Shown: one piece after another, positions 9,394 to 16,677 of the stretch
How positions within the stretch are numbered: the first letter of the stretch is position 1
Layout of the letters: each line of letters opens with the position of its first letter
Assembly (NCBI RefSeq): GCF_016862075.1
Contig: NZ_BOMG01000014.1
Span: 62,001 to 126,000 of the forward strand
DNA length: 64,000 bases
Reading direction: 5' to 3'
From: Actinoplanes couchii
GTDB lineage: Bacteria; Actinomycetota; Actinomycetes; Mycobacteriales; Micromonosporaceae
Made by a program: the position numbers and the translations under genes
Notes under the pieces: model-generated
Databases searched by the model: none
Told to the model about the DNA's origin: nothing
What the model saw: the letters and a program-made list of their open reading frames with translations, nothing else

Positions 9394-10109
9394 CGACCTC
9401 CGAGGTTCCGCGCCGGCCCGGCACCGTCGATGCTGTCCGCGTGGCTCGCACCGCCGGCCGGGTGGAAGCTGCCGCTGTTCCGCGCCGGCCCACCACCGTC
9501 GATGCTGTCCGCCGGCCCGGAGTTCCCGAAGTTCCGCACCACCCCACCACTCCCGGCCCCGTCCGCGGCGCCGCTGCTCCCGGCGTTCCTATCGGCGCCG
9601 GCCACGTCGCGCGCAAAGCCGTCCGCGGCCGCGGCACCGGTCCCAGCTCCAGTCCCAGCCTCAGCCCCGGTCTTGGCGCCGGCTCCGGCCTCGGTCCCAG
9701 GCCCGGTCCCAGTTTCGGGCCCGGTCTTGGTGTCGGCGTCGGTCTCGGGGCGGGTTTCGGCTTCGGGCCTGGTTCCGGCTTCTCCTCCTGCTTCGGCCCC
9801 CGAAGGGGTGGGTGACAGGGCGGGAGGTGGTGGCTGGGAATTCATGTCCTGGGCGTGGGCCTGGTCTTCGGCGGCGTAGGTCTGGTTTGCCTGGGTCACG
9901 CGGGCGGCTGCCTCCTGGAGACCCTCGGCCAGGCCTTCGGCGTCGCGGACCAGGCGGGTGATCAGGTCGTCGAAGATGGGGGTGTCGGTGCCGGCATTCG
10001 GGGCTCCGGGTGATCCGGAAGCGGTGGTCCGCAGCGCGTCCCTGGAACGCCCGAGCTGATCGGCGATTCCTTCGAGCGACGCCGGGTCGACGTGCAGTCG
10101 ATCGGTCAT
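9390..10109 (-). CDS. EspC/WXG-like protein with a long low-complexity tail
   Basis: A 239-residue protein. The first 90 residues (MTDRLHVDPASLEGIADQLG to ANQTYAAEDQAHAQDM) form an ESX-associated EspC/WXG-type helical domain with the family's LHVDP opening. The remaining 150 residues are disordered: Pro-rich, then alternating Glu/Thr/Gly/Ala (TRPEAETRPETDADTKTG), then two copies of ADSIDGxGPARN. A G-rich ribosome site precedes the ATG. It is coupled to the WXG-like gene at 9393 and is probably a co-secreted partner. The tail length is likely variable between strains because it is encoded by repeats. Confidence 0.7.
   Translation of the reverse strand: MTDRLHVDPASLEGIADQLGRSRDALRTTASGSPGAPNAGTDTPIFDDLITRLVRDAEGLAEGLQEAAARVTQANQTYAAEDQAHAQDMNSQPPPPALSPTPSGAEAGGEAGTRPEAETRPETDADTKTGPETGTGPGTEAGAGAKTGAEAGTGAGTGAAAADGFARDVAGADRNAGSSGAADGAGSGGVVRNFGNSGPADSIDGGGPARNSGSFHPAGGASHADSIDGAGPARNLGGR
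9405..9512. repeat. two 36-bp direct repeats inside the EspC-like tail
   Basis: The segments 9405-9440 and 9477-9512 are 34/36 identical and 72 bp apart, in frame. They encode the two ADSIDGxGPARN units of the EspC-like protein. They mark the repeat-expanded C terminus. Confidence 0.8.
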
Positions 10110-10450
10110 GGCCCATTCCCCCTCGAAACCGGCATTTATTTCAGCCGATGCCTTCCGGGCCCGGCAGGGCGCAGAAGCTGACGCCCGGGTGTACCAGCGC
10201 CTCGCCGAATCGGTTCAGCAACGCATCGAACTTTTTCCGCGACGGTGAGTCACCGCTGGTGGTGGTGGGGAAGCCACGAAGGGCCGGGCGGCGACCGGAA
10301 GGGAAAAAGAGGGCCAAAGGGGAGGCCCAGCGGTGAGAAATGCGGGCGGCGAGGGGAAGGGCCGGCGGCGAGAAATGCGGCCGGGCGGTGACCTTCGGGG
10401 AGCGGGCGGTGACCTTCGGGGGAGAGGGAGAGGGAGGCGGGGTGGGGTGG
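10110..10450. other. gap with purine-rich repeats; no supported gene
   Basis: The segment holds the ribosome site of the EspC-like gene and then purine-rich repeats. CGGGCGGTGACCTTCGGGG occurs at 10382-10400 and again at 10403-10421, and GAGAAATGCGG occurs at about 10335 and 10370. On the minus strand the frame ending at 10141 reads SRKKFDALLNRFGEALVHPG, which looks protein-like, but no ATG or GTG opens it and only an unsupported TTG at 10317 is available. It may be a gene remnant. Confidence 0.5.
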
Positions 10451-11383
10451 TCAGGCGTTGGTGAAGCGGCGGTGGCGGATTCGGTCGATGGCCTGCTTGG
10501 TGCCCAACTCGGCGCGGTCGGACGGGTTGTCCCAGTAGTGGCGGATCGTCTCGTGCACCAGCGTGGGGTCGGTCAGTAGCCACGTGTCGGTCACCACGAA
10601 AGCGGGCAGCAGCGGGTGGACCGAGCGCAGGCCCCTCGGCAGGTAATGGCGGAGGGTGTCCTCCCCGGTGGGGTCCACGTCCATGATGATGGCGCGTTCG
10701 TGACCGGATTCGATCGCGTCCACTGCCACGATCGAGGCCCACGGGGAGTACTGGACGAAGGTCAGGCCCCGATGGTGCAGGCCCTCCGGAGTTAGGGTCA
10801 GCCAGCCCGGGGCCAGGTAGATCATGAAGGCTGTCGACACCGCCACCAGCAGGCAGAATGCCAGGATCACCGCGGCGAACACGGTTCTTCCGATGCCGTC
10901 GCCGATGGACAGCAGGGCGAACCAGGTCAGGCCCAGGACGGCGATCGTGATCGGGGCCACGTACCAGTAGTAGCCCCACTTCGCGTAGCTGAACCCGGTT
11001 CCGAGGGGGTCGTTCTCCGGCATCGCCGGACCCCGGCGCAGTGGCACCCAGCGCAGGTACACCGCGTAACCGATCAGGTGGCCGAACAGGGCCGCGAACA
11101 GCACACACATGCCCGCTTCGGTCCAGGCCCCGCGCTCGAAACCCCGGCCCGCGAGGACCGTGCTGGTCGCGGTGAGCAGGGTCATCACGGCGATGAACGG
11201 CAGGATCCAGCGGGGTGGATAACGCGGACCCCAGAGCGGCCCGGCGGCCTCGACCTGGGAAGCCGCAGGAGACGCCTGGGCGGAGACCTCAGGACTGGAC
11301 TCGGAAGGGGATCCAGGGGAGGTCTCGGGGGAGGAGACCTCAGGGGAGACCTCGGGAGAGATCTGAGAAGACTGACTCGACAT
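10451..11383 (-). CDS. multi-pass membrane protein with Ser/Pro-rich N terminus
   Basis: A 310-residue protein of unknown function. Residues 1-45 are a disordered Ser/Pro/Glu repeat (SPEVSPEVSSPETSPGSP). Four hydrophobic segments follow in two pairs: about 57-78 and 84-104, then about 135-155 and 165-190. The last 120 residues are soluble and start WLTLTPEGLHHRGLTFVQYS, resembling a PH-like domain after paired helices. ATG at 11383 is chosen because the frame upstream to 11473 would cover the promoter region of the divergent nitroreductase. No operon partner is seen. Confidence 0.72.
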   Translation of the reverse strand: MSSQSSQISPEVSPEVSSPETSPGSPSESSPEVSAQASPAASQVEAAGPLWGPRYPPRWILPFIAVMTLLTATSTVLAGRGFERGAWTEAGMCVLFAALFGHLIGYAVYLRWVPLRRGPAMPENDPLGTGFSYAKWGYYWYVAPITIAVLGLTWFALLSIGDGIGRTVFAAVILAFCLLVAVSTAFMIYLAPGWLTLTPEGLHHRGLTFVQYSPWASIVAVDAIESGHERAIIMDVDPTGEDTLRHYLPRGLRSVHPLLPAFVVTDTWLLTDPTLVHETIRHYWDNPSDRAELGTKQAIDRIRHRRFTNA

Positions 11384-11526
11384 CCACGGCTCCGTCCGCC
11401 GATCGACTGCGGCTGGTGAGGGGTACGCACGTCGATGAACGGCGGTTCGAAAGGGGGCATGCCACGTTAGCATTGTCGGGGCCTACGACTCTGGCCCGGA
11501 GCACCCGCCCGGACTGGGGTGGAGGC

Positions 11527-12459
11527 ATGCGAAAAACCCTGGAGGAGTGTGTACGTTCGGCGACCACCGCCCCGTCCCTGCACAACAGTCAGCCGTGGCG
11601 TTTCCGGATCCACGACGACCGGGTGGACGTGCTCGCCGATCCGGCCCGCAAGCTGGCGGTGCTCGACCCGGACGGCCGGGAGATGATGATCAGCGTCGGG
11701 GCGGCGGTGTTCACCCTGCGGCTGAGTCTGATGCGCGCGGGGTTCGTACCGCAGCCGGAGATCTTCGATGACGGGGCGACCGTGCGGGTGGGCCGGCCGG
11801 GGACGCCGACACCCGCGGTGGAGGCGCTGGCGGCGGCGATCCCGCACCGGCACACGAACCGGCAGCCGTTCGCCCGGGCCGCGGTGCCGGCCGCCGTCCT
11901 GGCCGACCTGATCGCCGCCGCGCACCGGGAGGGCGCTCTGCTGCACGTGCCGCCGCCGGTGGCCCGGAACGCCGTCCTGGGTCTGTCCCGGGTCGCTGAC
12001 CGGCGGCTCCGTGCGCGCGGCGGCTATCGTGCCGAGCTGGCCCGGTGGACCACGCAGCGCCGGATCCGCCGGGACGGGGTACCGCCGTCCGCCTACGGCC
12101 CCGGCGATCCGGCGGACACCCTGCCGTTGCGTGACTTCGGCCTGCTGCAGCCGCAGCTCTCCCGGCCCGGCGGCCGGTTCGAGCCGGACCCCACCCTTCT
12201 GGTCCTGGCCACCCGGGGAGACGTTCCCGCCGATCGGGTACGGGCGGGGCAGGCACTCCAACGGGTCCTGCTGGCGGCCACCTGGCACGGACTGGCCGTC
12301 ACCCCGATCAGCCAGCCGGTGGAGGTCCCCGCGCTGCGTGAGCGGCTGACCGACGTACGCCGCAATGTCTGGGGTCAGATGGTTCTGCGTGTCGGCTACG
12401 GCGTCCCGGTGATGGCGACACCCCGCCGGCCGCTGTCCGAGGTGCTGGCCGTGCCGTGA
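11527..12459 (+). CDS. Acg-type nitroreductase-family protein
   Basis: A 310-residue protein starting MRKTLEECVRSATTAPSLHN, followed by SQPWRF; the APSxHNSQPW pattern marks FMN-binding nitroreductases. The long form with RHTNRQPF and the C-terminal PISQPVEV and VLRVGYG segments matches the Acg (Rv2032) group, which in mycobacteria belongs to the DosR dormancy regulon and may sequester flavin rather than reduce substrates (recalled). GGTGGAGGC precedes the ATG. The neighbours, a DoxX-like protein and two universal stress proteins, fit a redox or hypoxia role. No perfect DosR-like box was found directly upstream of this gene. Confidence 0.82.
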   Translation: MRKTLEECVRSATTAPSLHNSQPWRFRIHDDRVDVLADPARKLAVLDPDGREMMISVGAAVFTLRLSLMRAGFVPQPEIFDDGATVRVGRPGTPTPAVEALAAAIPHRHTNRQPFARAAVPAAVLADLIAAAHREGALLHVPPPVARNAVLGLSRVADRRLRARGGYRAELARWTTQRRIRRDGVPPSAYGPGDPADTLPLRDFGLLQPQLSRPGGRFEPDPTLLVLATRGDVPADRVRAGQALQRVLLAATWHGLAVTPISQPVEVPALRERLTDVRRNVWGQMVLRVGYGVPVMATPRRPLSEVLAVP

Positions 12460-12510
12460 CACGGGGAAGCCCGGCCGGGGGCACCGGCCGGGCTCGGGGA
12501 GGGGCGGGGG

Positions 12511-13095
12511 TCAGATCAGCCAGCGGTTCTTCTGCACGATCGGGAGCGAGGCCCACCAGCGGCCCAGACCCCAGGTGTGACCGGCGTAGGTGAGGGCGAA
12601 GACCGCGGCGCCGATGCCGTAGACCACGTGGTAGTCGACGAGCGGGTTGCTCGACCGGGTCGCCTCGCCGCCGCTGGTCTGCTGGGCGAGCGGCCATTCG
12701 GCGAGCCACATGAAGGCCATCATCAGGGCGGCCGCGCCGGCGGCGACCCGCAGGCCGATGCCGAGGATCAGCGCGACACCGACACCGAGCAGGCCCAGCA
12801 TGAACATCCAGTCGGCCCAGGCGGCGCCGGCGATGCCGCGGAAGACGTCCTGGAACGGGCCGACCTCGACACCCGAGAGGAAACCCTTGGTCGGCGATCC
12901 GCCGTTGATCCAGGCCCGCTCGGCGGCGGTCGACCAGCCGAGGCCGAACAGCTTGTCCAGGAACGCCCAGAGGAAGACGAAGCCGGTGGCGATCCGGAGC
13001 ACCGCCAGCAGCCGGGCGGCGGGGTGGGTGAGCATCGAGCCGGGGGCTTCGACCTTCTCGAGCTGAACGACGTTGTGGCGGGCGGTGGTGGCCAT
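12511..13095 (-). CDS. DoxX-like membrane protein
   Basis: A 194-residue integral membrane protein with four hydrophobic helices. LAVLRIATGFVFLWAFLDKL is the typical first DoxX helix; the others include MFMLGLLGVGVALILGIG, AAGAAALMMAFMWLAEW and YGIGAAVFALTYAG. DoxX-family proteins are linked to redox and thiol stress and sometimes pair with quinone oxidoreductases. The ATG at 13095 has a strong GAGGAGGACCAG site. The open frame extends upstream to 13362 but lacks family similarity there. Two DosR-like sequences lie 107-156 bp upstream, in the region shared with the divergent small gene at 13302. Confidence 0.82.
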   Translation of the reverse strand: MATTARHNVVQLEKVEAPGSMLTHPAARLLAVLRIATGFVFLWAFLDKLFGLGWSTAAERAWINGGSPTKGFLSGVEVGPFQDVFRGIAGAAWADWMFMLGLLGVGVALILGIGLRVAAGAAALMMAFMWLAEWPLAQQTSGGEATRSSNPLVDYHVVYGIGAAVFALTYAGHTWGLGRWWASLPIVQKNRWLI

Positions 13096-13201
13096 CTGGT
13101 CCTCCTCGGACGATGTCTTCACCGATGACTCTCCGCTGGTGGGGGCGTGACCACCCGTGCCGTACAGCCTCCGAAGGTCCCGTCCCGGTCCTGTCCGTTC
13201 C

Positions 13202-13215
13202 GGGACCAAGGTCCC
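13202..13215. promoter_or_regulatory. DosR/DevR-like box (GGGACCAAGGTCCC)
   Basis: An inverted repeat GGGAC-CAAG-GTCCC with the same arm sequence and 4-bp spacing as the core of the mycobacterial DosR box (TTSGGGACTWWAGTCCCSAA). A second, half-conserved copy, TTCGGGACCTTCGGCC, lies at 13236-13251. Both sit between the DoxX-like gene (start 13095, leftward) and the small membrane gene at 13302. DNA identity is direct; regulator identity is inferred. Confidence 0.6.
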
Positions 13216-13301
13216 ATCGTGTCGAGCGGCGTCGATTCGGGACCTTCGGCCGTGACCCCCGGCGGCCCCACCGGGACAGGATGGCTGCCGGAGGTGCCGC
13301 C

Positions 13302-13487
13302 ATGGCCGTCGTCGTAACTCTGATCCTTCTGTCGCTCCTGGTGCTGATCCTGGCCGGACCATTGCTGGAGAGCGTCTTCGATCGGCTCCGGCTGACGTCC
13401 TCGCCGGCGCGGGACGGTCGCCCGCCGGCCCGGCCGCGGACCGCCCGGCGGATCATCGGGATCATCCGCCGCGGCGGTCGCGGGTAG
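13302..13487 (+). CDS. small membrane protein, 61 aa
   Basis: It starts MAVVVTLILLSLLVLILAGP (one transmembrane helix, about 2-20) and ends in an Arg-rich tail (ARPRTARRIIGIIRRGGRG). GGAGG lies six bases before the ATG at 13302; an ATG at 13281 is an alternative. No family recognised. It diverges from the DoxX-like gene and shares its DosR-like boxes, so co-regulation with the stress genes is plausible. Confidence 0.55.
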   Translation: MAVVVTLILLSLLVLILAGPLLESVFDRLRLTSSPARDGRPPARPRTARRIIGIIRRGGRG

Positions 13488-13566
13488 CGGGTTCCCGGCG
13501 CCATTCACGGCCGGCGCCTTTTATGGCCGGCGCCTAGTACGGCGCCGGGCCGCGGTGTCGGTGGTG

Positions 13567-14037
13567 TCAGACCGTCGCGGGCTCGCGGACCGGGGCCGGG
13601 ATCACCACGACCGGGCAGGTCGCCTGGCGGATGCAGGACTCGCTGACCGAACCGAGCACGGTGTGCCGGACCCGGCTGTGGCCGTGACTGCCGAGCACCA
13701 GCATGTCCGCGCCGGCGGCCACCGAGGTCAGCGCCTCGGCGGGACTGCCCTCGACCACCTCGGCCGAGACCGGTGGTCCCGCAGGCTCGCCCGGGTCCGA
13801 TCGGTATCCCGCCAGCACGGCCCGGACCTGGTCCAGAACCACCCGTTCGGCGTGTTTCTCCGCCTCGGCGGGGGTCTCGGCGGCGATCGGGCCGTACTCC
13901 AGGCCGTCCCAGGACCAGGCGATCACCGCCCGGACCGTGCCACCCCGGCCGGCGGCCTCGCCGGCCGCCCACTCCAGGGCCCGGAAGGCCTCCGCGGAGC
14001 CGTCGACGCCTACCACGATCACGTGTCCGGTGCTCAA
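13567..14037 (-). CDS. universal stress protein (single domain)
   Basis: A 156-residue UspA-family protein: VIVVGVDGSAEAFRALEWA at the N terminus and the ATP-binding loop GSHGHSRVRHTVLGSVSE near the C terminus (the G-2x-G-9x-G-S pattern), followed by CPVVVIP. I place the start at TTG 14037, because GAGGAGGC precedes it at good spacing and it yields the family-typical length. A GTG at 14022 is the alternative. It lies downstream of a two-domain stress protein in the same direction, separated by a hairpin. In actinobacteria such proteins accumulate under low oxygen or stress. Confidence 0.88.
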   Translation of the reverse strand: MSTGHVIVVGVDGSAEAFRALEWAAGEAAGRGGTVRAVIAWSWDGLEYGPIAAETPAEAEKHAERVVLDQVRAVLAGYRSDPGEPAGPPVSAEVVEGSPAEALTSVAAGADMLVLGSHGHSRVRHTVLGSVSESCIRQATCPVVVIPAPVREPATV

Positions 14038-14111
14038 GGCCGCCTCCTCGGGGTCGTTCTCCTGGCGTCGTTCCACCGATGGTTTGCCCAGCTGTTTCCG
14101 GTTTACGCCTG

Positions 14112-14134
14112 CCTTCCCGGCGACACCGGGAAGG
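14112..14134 (-). terminator. hairpin after the two-domain stress protein
   Basis: A perfect 9-bp stem, CCTTCCCGG-CGACA-CCGGGAAGG, begins one base after the stop of the gene at 14136. No U tract follows, so it may attenuate rather than fully stop transcription into the next stress-protein gene. Confidence 0.5.
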
Positions 14135-14135
14135 T

Positions 14136-15002
14136 TCACGCCTGGCGGGCCAGCAGCACCGGGCAGTCGGCGTGGTGCAGCAGTTGCAGGCCGGTGGAAC
14201 CGAGCAGGGTGCCGGTGATGGTGCCGTGCCCGTGGCTGCCGACGACCACCAGCTGCGCGGTGTGCGACACCCCGGACAGCACCGCGGCCGGGCTGTCGTG
14301 CGAGATCAGCGTGTCGACCGGGACGCCCGGGAACTTCCCCCGCCACGGCGCGAGCTGTTCGACCAGACGCCGGCGCTCGTCCTCGTCCTGTTCGGGGGTG
14401 GCCACCACGGCGGCGCCCGCACCGGCGAGGTGGACCGGGAGCAGCGGCAGGTAGGTGCGGACCACGGTGAGCCCGGTCCCGCGTACCGCGGCCTGCTCGA
14501 AAGCCGTGCGCAGCACGCCCTCCGCGCCGGGGGAGTCGTCGAAACCGACCGCGACCGGCCCGGCGGTGACGTCGCCGCGACCCCGGACCACGGTCACCGG
14601 GCAGTCCGCGTGCATGGCGACCCGCTGGCTCACCGAGCCCAGCAGCAGACTGGCGAAACCGCCCCGGCCCCGGCTGCCGAGCACCAGCAGATCCACGCCG
14701 TCGGTCTCCGCGATCAGGCGGGCCGCCGGGTTGCCGACCCGGATGTCGACCTCGGCCGGCAGCCCCGGCGCGACCTCGTGGGCCAGGGTGATGCCACCGC
14801 GCGCGATGCCCTCGGCGGCTTGGCGGGCCCCGGCGAACTGGCCGGCGCCGAACTCGTACCGGGTCTCGCCCCACTCCCAGTCCAGGACGTGGGTGACCCG
14901 CAGGCGGGCGCCCCGCCGGTGAGCCTCCCGGGCCGCCCAGCGGACGGCCGCCCGGCTCGACGTGGTGCCGTCGGTGGCTACGACGATGGTTCCGGTCCGC
15001 AT
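14136..15002 (-). CDS. universal stress protein with tandem Usp domains
   Basis: A 288-residue protein with two UspA domains. Domain 1 starts TIVVATDGTTSSRAAVRWAA and has GSRGRGGFASLLLGSVSQ; domain 2 starts VAVGFDDSPGAEGVLR and has GSHGHGTITGTLLGSTG. Both keep the G-2x-G-9x-G-S nucleotide loop, so both halves probably bind ATP. The layout matches the tandem-domain DosR-regulon proteins of mycobacteria (recalled). The ATG at 15002 has GAGGAGGGG just upstream; the open frame to 15161 is not needed. A DosR-like box lies 82-95 bp upstream. Confidence 0.9.
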   Translation of the reverse strand: MRTGTIVVATDGTTSSRAAVRWAAREAHRRGARLRVTHVLDWEWGETRYEFGAGQFAGARQAAEGIARGGITLAHEVAPGLPAEVDIRVGNPAARLIAETDGVDLLVLGSRGRGGFASLLLGSVSQRVAMHADCPVTVVRGRGDVTAGPVAVGFDDSPGAEGVLRTAFEQAAVRGTGLTVVRTYLPLLPVHLAGAGAAVVATPEQDEDERRRLVEQLAPWRGKFPGVPVDTLISHDSPAAVLSGVSHTAQLVVVGSHGHGTITGTLLGSTGLQLLHHADCPVLLARQA

Positions 15003-15083
15003 GGCCCCTCCTCGTGATCCGTCTGCCCCTCCATCTGACGCCGTCGATGTGGTGGTGGGCAGGGCGGCAGGTCCCGTTCGGGT

Positions 15084-15097
15084 GGGACACAGGTCCC
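15084..15097. promoter_or_regulatory. DosR/DevR-like box (GGGACACAGGTCCC)
   Basis: An inverted repeat GGGAC-ACAG-GTCCC. A related copy 30 bp away, GGGACACAGGTGGG at 15114-15127, keeps the left arm only, as part of a direct repeat GGTGGGACACAGGT. It lies upstream of the leftward tandem stress-protein gene (start 15002). It has the same architecture as the site at 13202. Confidence 0.6.
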
Positions 15098-15250
15098 GGC
15101 GTACGCGACAGGTGGGACACAGGTGGGGCATGTGGTGATCACAGGAGTGATCGATAGCCATTCGGGAGGCCGGTTCGGGGTGTCCTCCGCGAGGGTGTTG
15201 AAACGGCTATTTCGGGCATTGGCTGTTGATCATTGCGGTGAGTGACGAAG

Positions 15251-15565
15251 ATGTCACTCAGGGAGGTGGTGTCGGTGCTGGTCCTTCTGATAGCGGCCCT
15301 CGGGCTGATCGTCGCCGCGGCACTCGCGTTCTGGCCGATCCGGGACGGTGACGGTGACCGGAGTGCGCGTGCGGCTGCGGAGGTCGACACCCACGTACAA
15401 CGGTGGGTGCCGTGCAGTCTGGAAGGTGTCCTCGCTTCTCAGCTGATCGCCGGGAGCATCACCCGGGCGCAGTATCTGCGGGCGCTCGAGCAGATCGCGG
15501 CGCGGGACGAGCAGCGGGCGCCGTTCTCGTTGCCACGTGACGAAGCCCCGGGAACCCGTTCCTGA
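15251..15565 (+). CDS. small membrane-anchored SHOCT-like protein
   Basis: A 104-residue protein: MSLREVVSVLVLLIAALGLI begins an N-terminal membrane helix (to about residue 26). A soluble tail follows in which LASQLIAGSITRAQYLRALE resembles the SHOCT/bSHORT pattern of short helical oligomerisation motifs. ATG at 15251 has GGTGAG eight bases upstream; GTG at 15242 is the alternative. An 8-bp inverted repeat, TGAGTGAC-GAAGAT-GTCACTCA (15239-15260), places the ATG in its loop, which might affect translation. Function unknown. Confidence 0.62.
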   Translation: MSLREVVSVLVLLIAALGLIVAAALAFWPIRDGDGDRSARAAAEVDTHVQRWVPCSLEGVLASQLIAGSITRAQYLRALEQIAARDEQRAPFSLPRDEAPGTRS

Positions 15566-15609
15566 CCGGTCGCCCGTGTAGGAATGCGGGAGGCGACGGG
15601 GAGGACCGG

Positions 15610-16179
15610 ATGGCGGAGATCGTTCTGGTACGGCACGGGCAGACCGAGTGGAGTGCCACGGGGCGGCACACCTCGTACACCGACAAGCCCTTGACCCCGG
15701 AGGGGGAACGCCAGGCGCGGGCCGTCGGTGAGCGGATCGCCGGGCGTGAGTTCGCCGCCGTCCTCGCCAGTCCGCGGCAGCGGGCGCGGCACACCGCCGA
15801 ACTCGCCGGGCTCACCGTCACCGAGGTGACCGAGGACCTGGCGGAATGGAACTACGGCGAATACGAGGGCATCACCACGCGGGAGATCCGGGACCGGCGG
15901 CCGGGGTGGTCGCTCTGGACCGACGGCTGCCCCGGTGGGGAGAGCCCGGAACAGGCCGGTGCGCGCCTCGACCGGGTGCTGGACCGGGCCCGGTCGCTGC
16001 TGGCCGAGGGGGACGTCGCCCTCGTCGCGCACGGGCACTGTCTGCGGGTGGCGGGGGCGCGCTGGATCGGGCTGCCGGCGGCCGCCGGTGGGCTGCTGAG
16101 ACTCGACACCGCGACGCTGTCGGTCCTCGGGTTCGAGCATGGCGCCGACCCGGTTCTGGCCAGGTGGAACAGCCTGTAG
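15610..16179 (+). CDS. histidine phosphatase family protein (phosphoglycerate mutase-like)
   Basis: A 189-residue branch-1 histidine phosphatase. LVRHGQTEWS carries the RHG core (Arg8, His9), followed by SPRQRARHTAEL, DLAEWNYGEYEG (proton-donor Glu region) and LVAHGHCLRV with the second catalytic His. The size and the missing long insertions favour a broad phosphatase over a glycolytic mutase. GGGGAGG precedes the ATG. It sits 45 bp after the SHOCT-like gene and may be co-transcribed. Substrate unknown. Confidence 0.9.
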   Translation: MAEIVLVRHGQTEWSATGRHTSYTDKPLTPEGERQARAVGERIAGREFAAVLASPRQRARHTAELAGLTVTEVTEDLAEWNYGEYEGITTREIRDRRPGWSLWTDGCPGGESPEQAGARLDRVLDRARSLLAEGDVALVAHGHCLRVAGARWIGLPAAAGGLLRLDTATLSVLGFEHGADPVLARWNSL

Positions 16180-16287
16180 ACGGCCTGCCGGGGCTGACAT
16201 CGAACACACAGGATGTGCGCATGGTGACGCACAGGCGCGGGGCGAATCGTGGGGGTCACAGGAGATCGCCCGGCGAGAGGAAACACC

Positions 16288-16677
16288 ATGCTCACCCAGA
16301 TCGCGAACGACACCCGCACCCCTGCCGTCCATGAGCCGGTGGTCGCCGTCCTCGGACAGCGCAGCCGGGTCGCAGGGCTGCCACCGTACCTTCCCGGCGG
16401 CTGGCACATGCGGCTCGCCACCGGGCTCGACGACATCGAGTGGGGGGAGCTGGTCGTGCTCAGTGGAGCCACCGTGCACGACGTCCGGGTGGCCCGGTCG
16501 GTGCTGCCACCGGACACCCGGATCGTCGCGCTGATCGACGACTGGGCGCAGGCCGAGCTGGTCTCCGGGGTGCTGACCGCGGGCGCCGACGTGTGCGTGC
16601 GCGGCGGCCATCCGGGCATCCTCGCCGGGCACCTGGTCGCCTGCCACCGGCGTCAGAGGGTCGAGCGCTGGTCCTGA
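16288..16677 (+). CDS. degenerate receiver-like protein, 129 aa
   Basis: It has the strand order of a response-regulator receiver: VVAVLGQRS, then ELVVLSGATVHDVRVA, RIVALIDDW and GVLTAGADVCVRGGH. Key residues are missing: the acidic pair is absent after strand 1, the phospho-acceptor Asp is replaced in VVLSGAT, and the conserved Lys after AGAD is lost. It has no output domain. GAGAGGAAAC precedes the ATG at 16288. Its last 25 bases overlap the convergent LAL regulator gene. It may be a stand-alone pseudo-receiver acting by protein contact; this is inference from pattern only. Confidence 0.55.
   Translation: MLTQIANDTRTPAVHEPVVAVLGQRSRVAGLPPYLPGGWHMRLATGLDDIEWGELVVLSGATVHDVRVARSVLPPDTRIVALIDDWAQAELVSGVLTAGADVCVRGGHPGILAGHLVACHRRQRVERWS

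Noticed and set aside
8848..10109. Complete type VII secretion locus
   Set aside because: No EccB, EccC, EccD, EccE or mycosin gene lies in the window; only two substrate-like genes.
11450..11526. Perfect DosR box before the nitroreductase gene
   Set aside because: Only a loose resemblance (GGGGCC...GGCCC) was found and the spacing is wrong.
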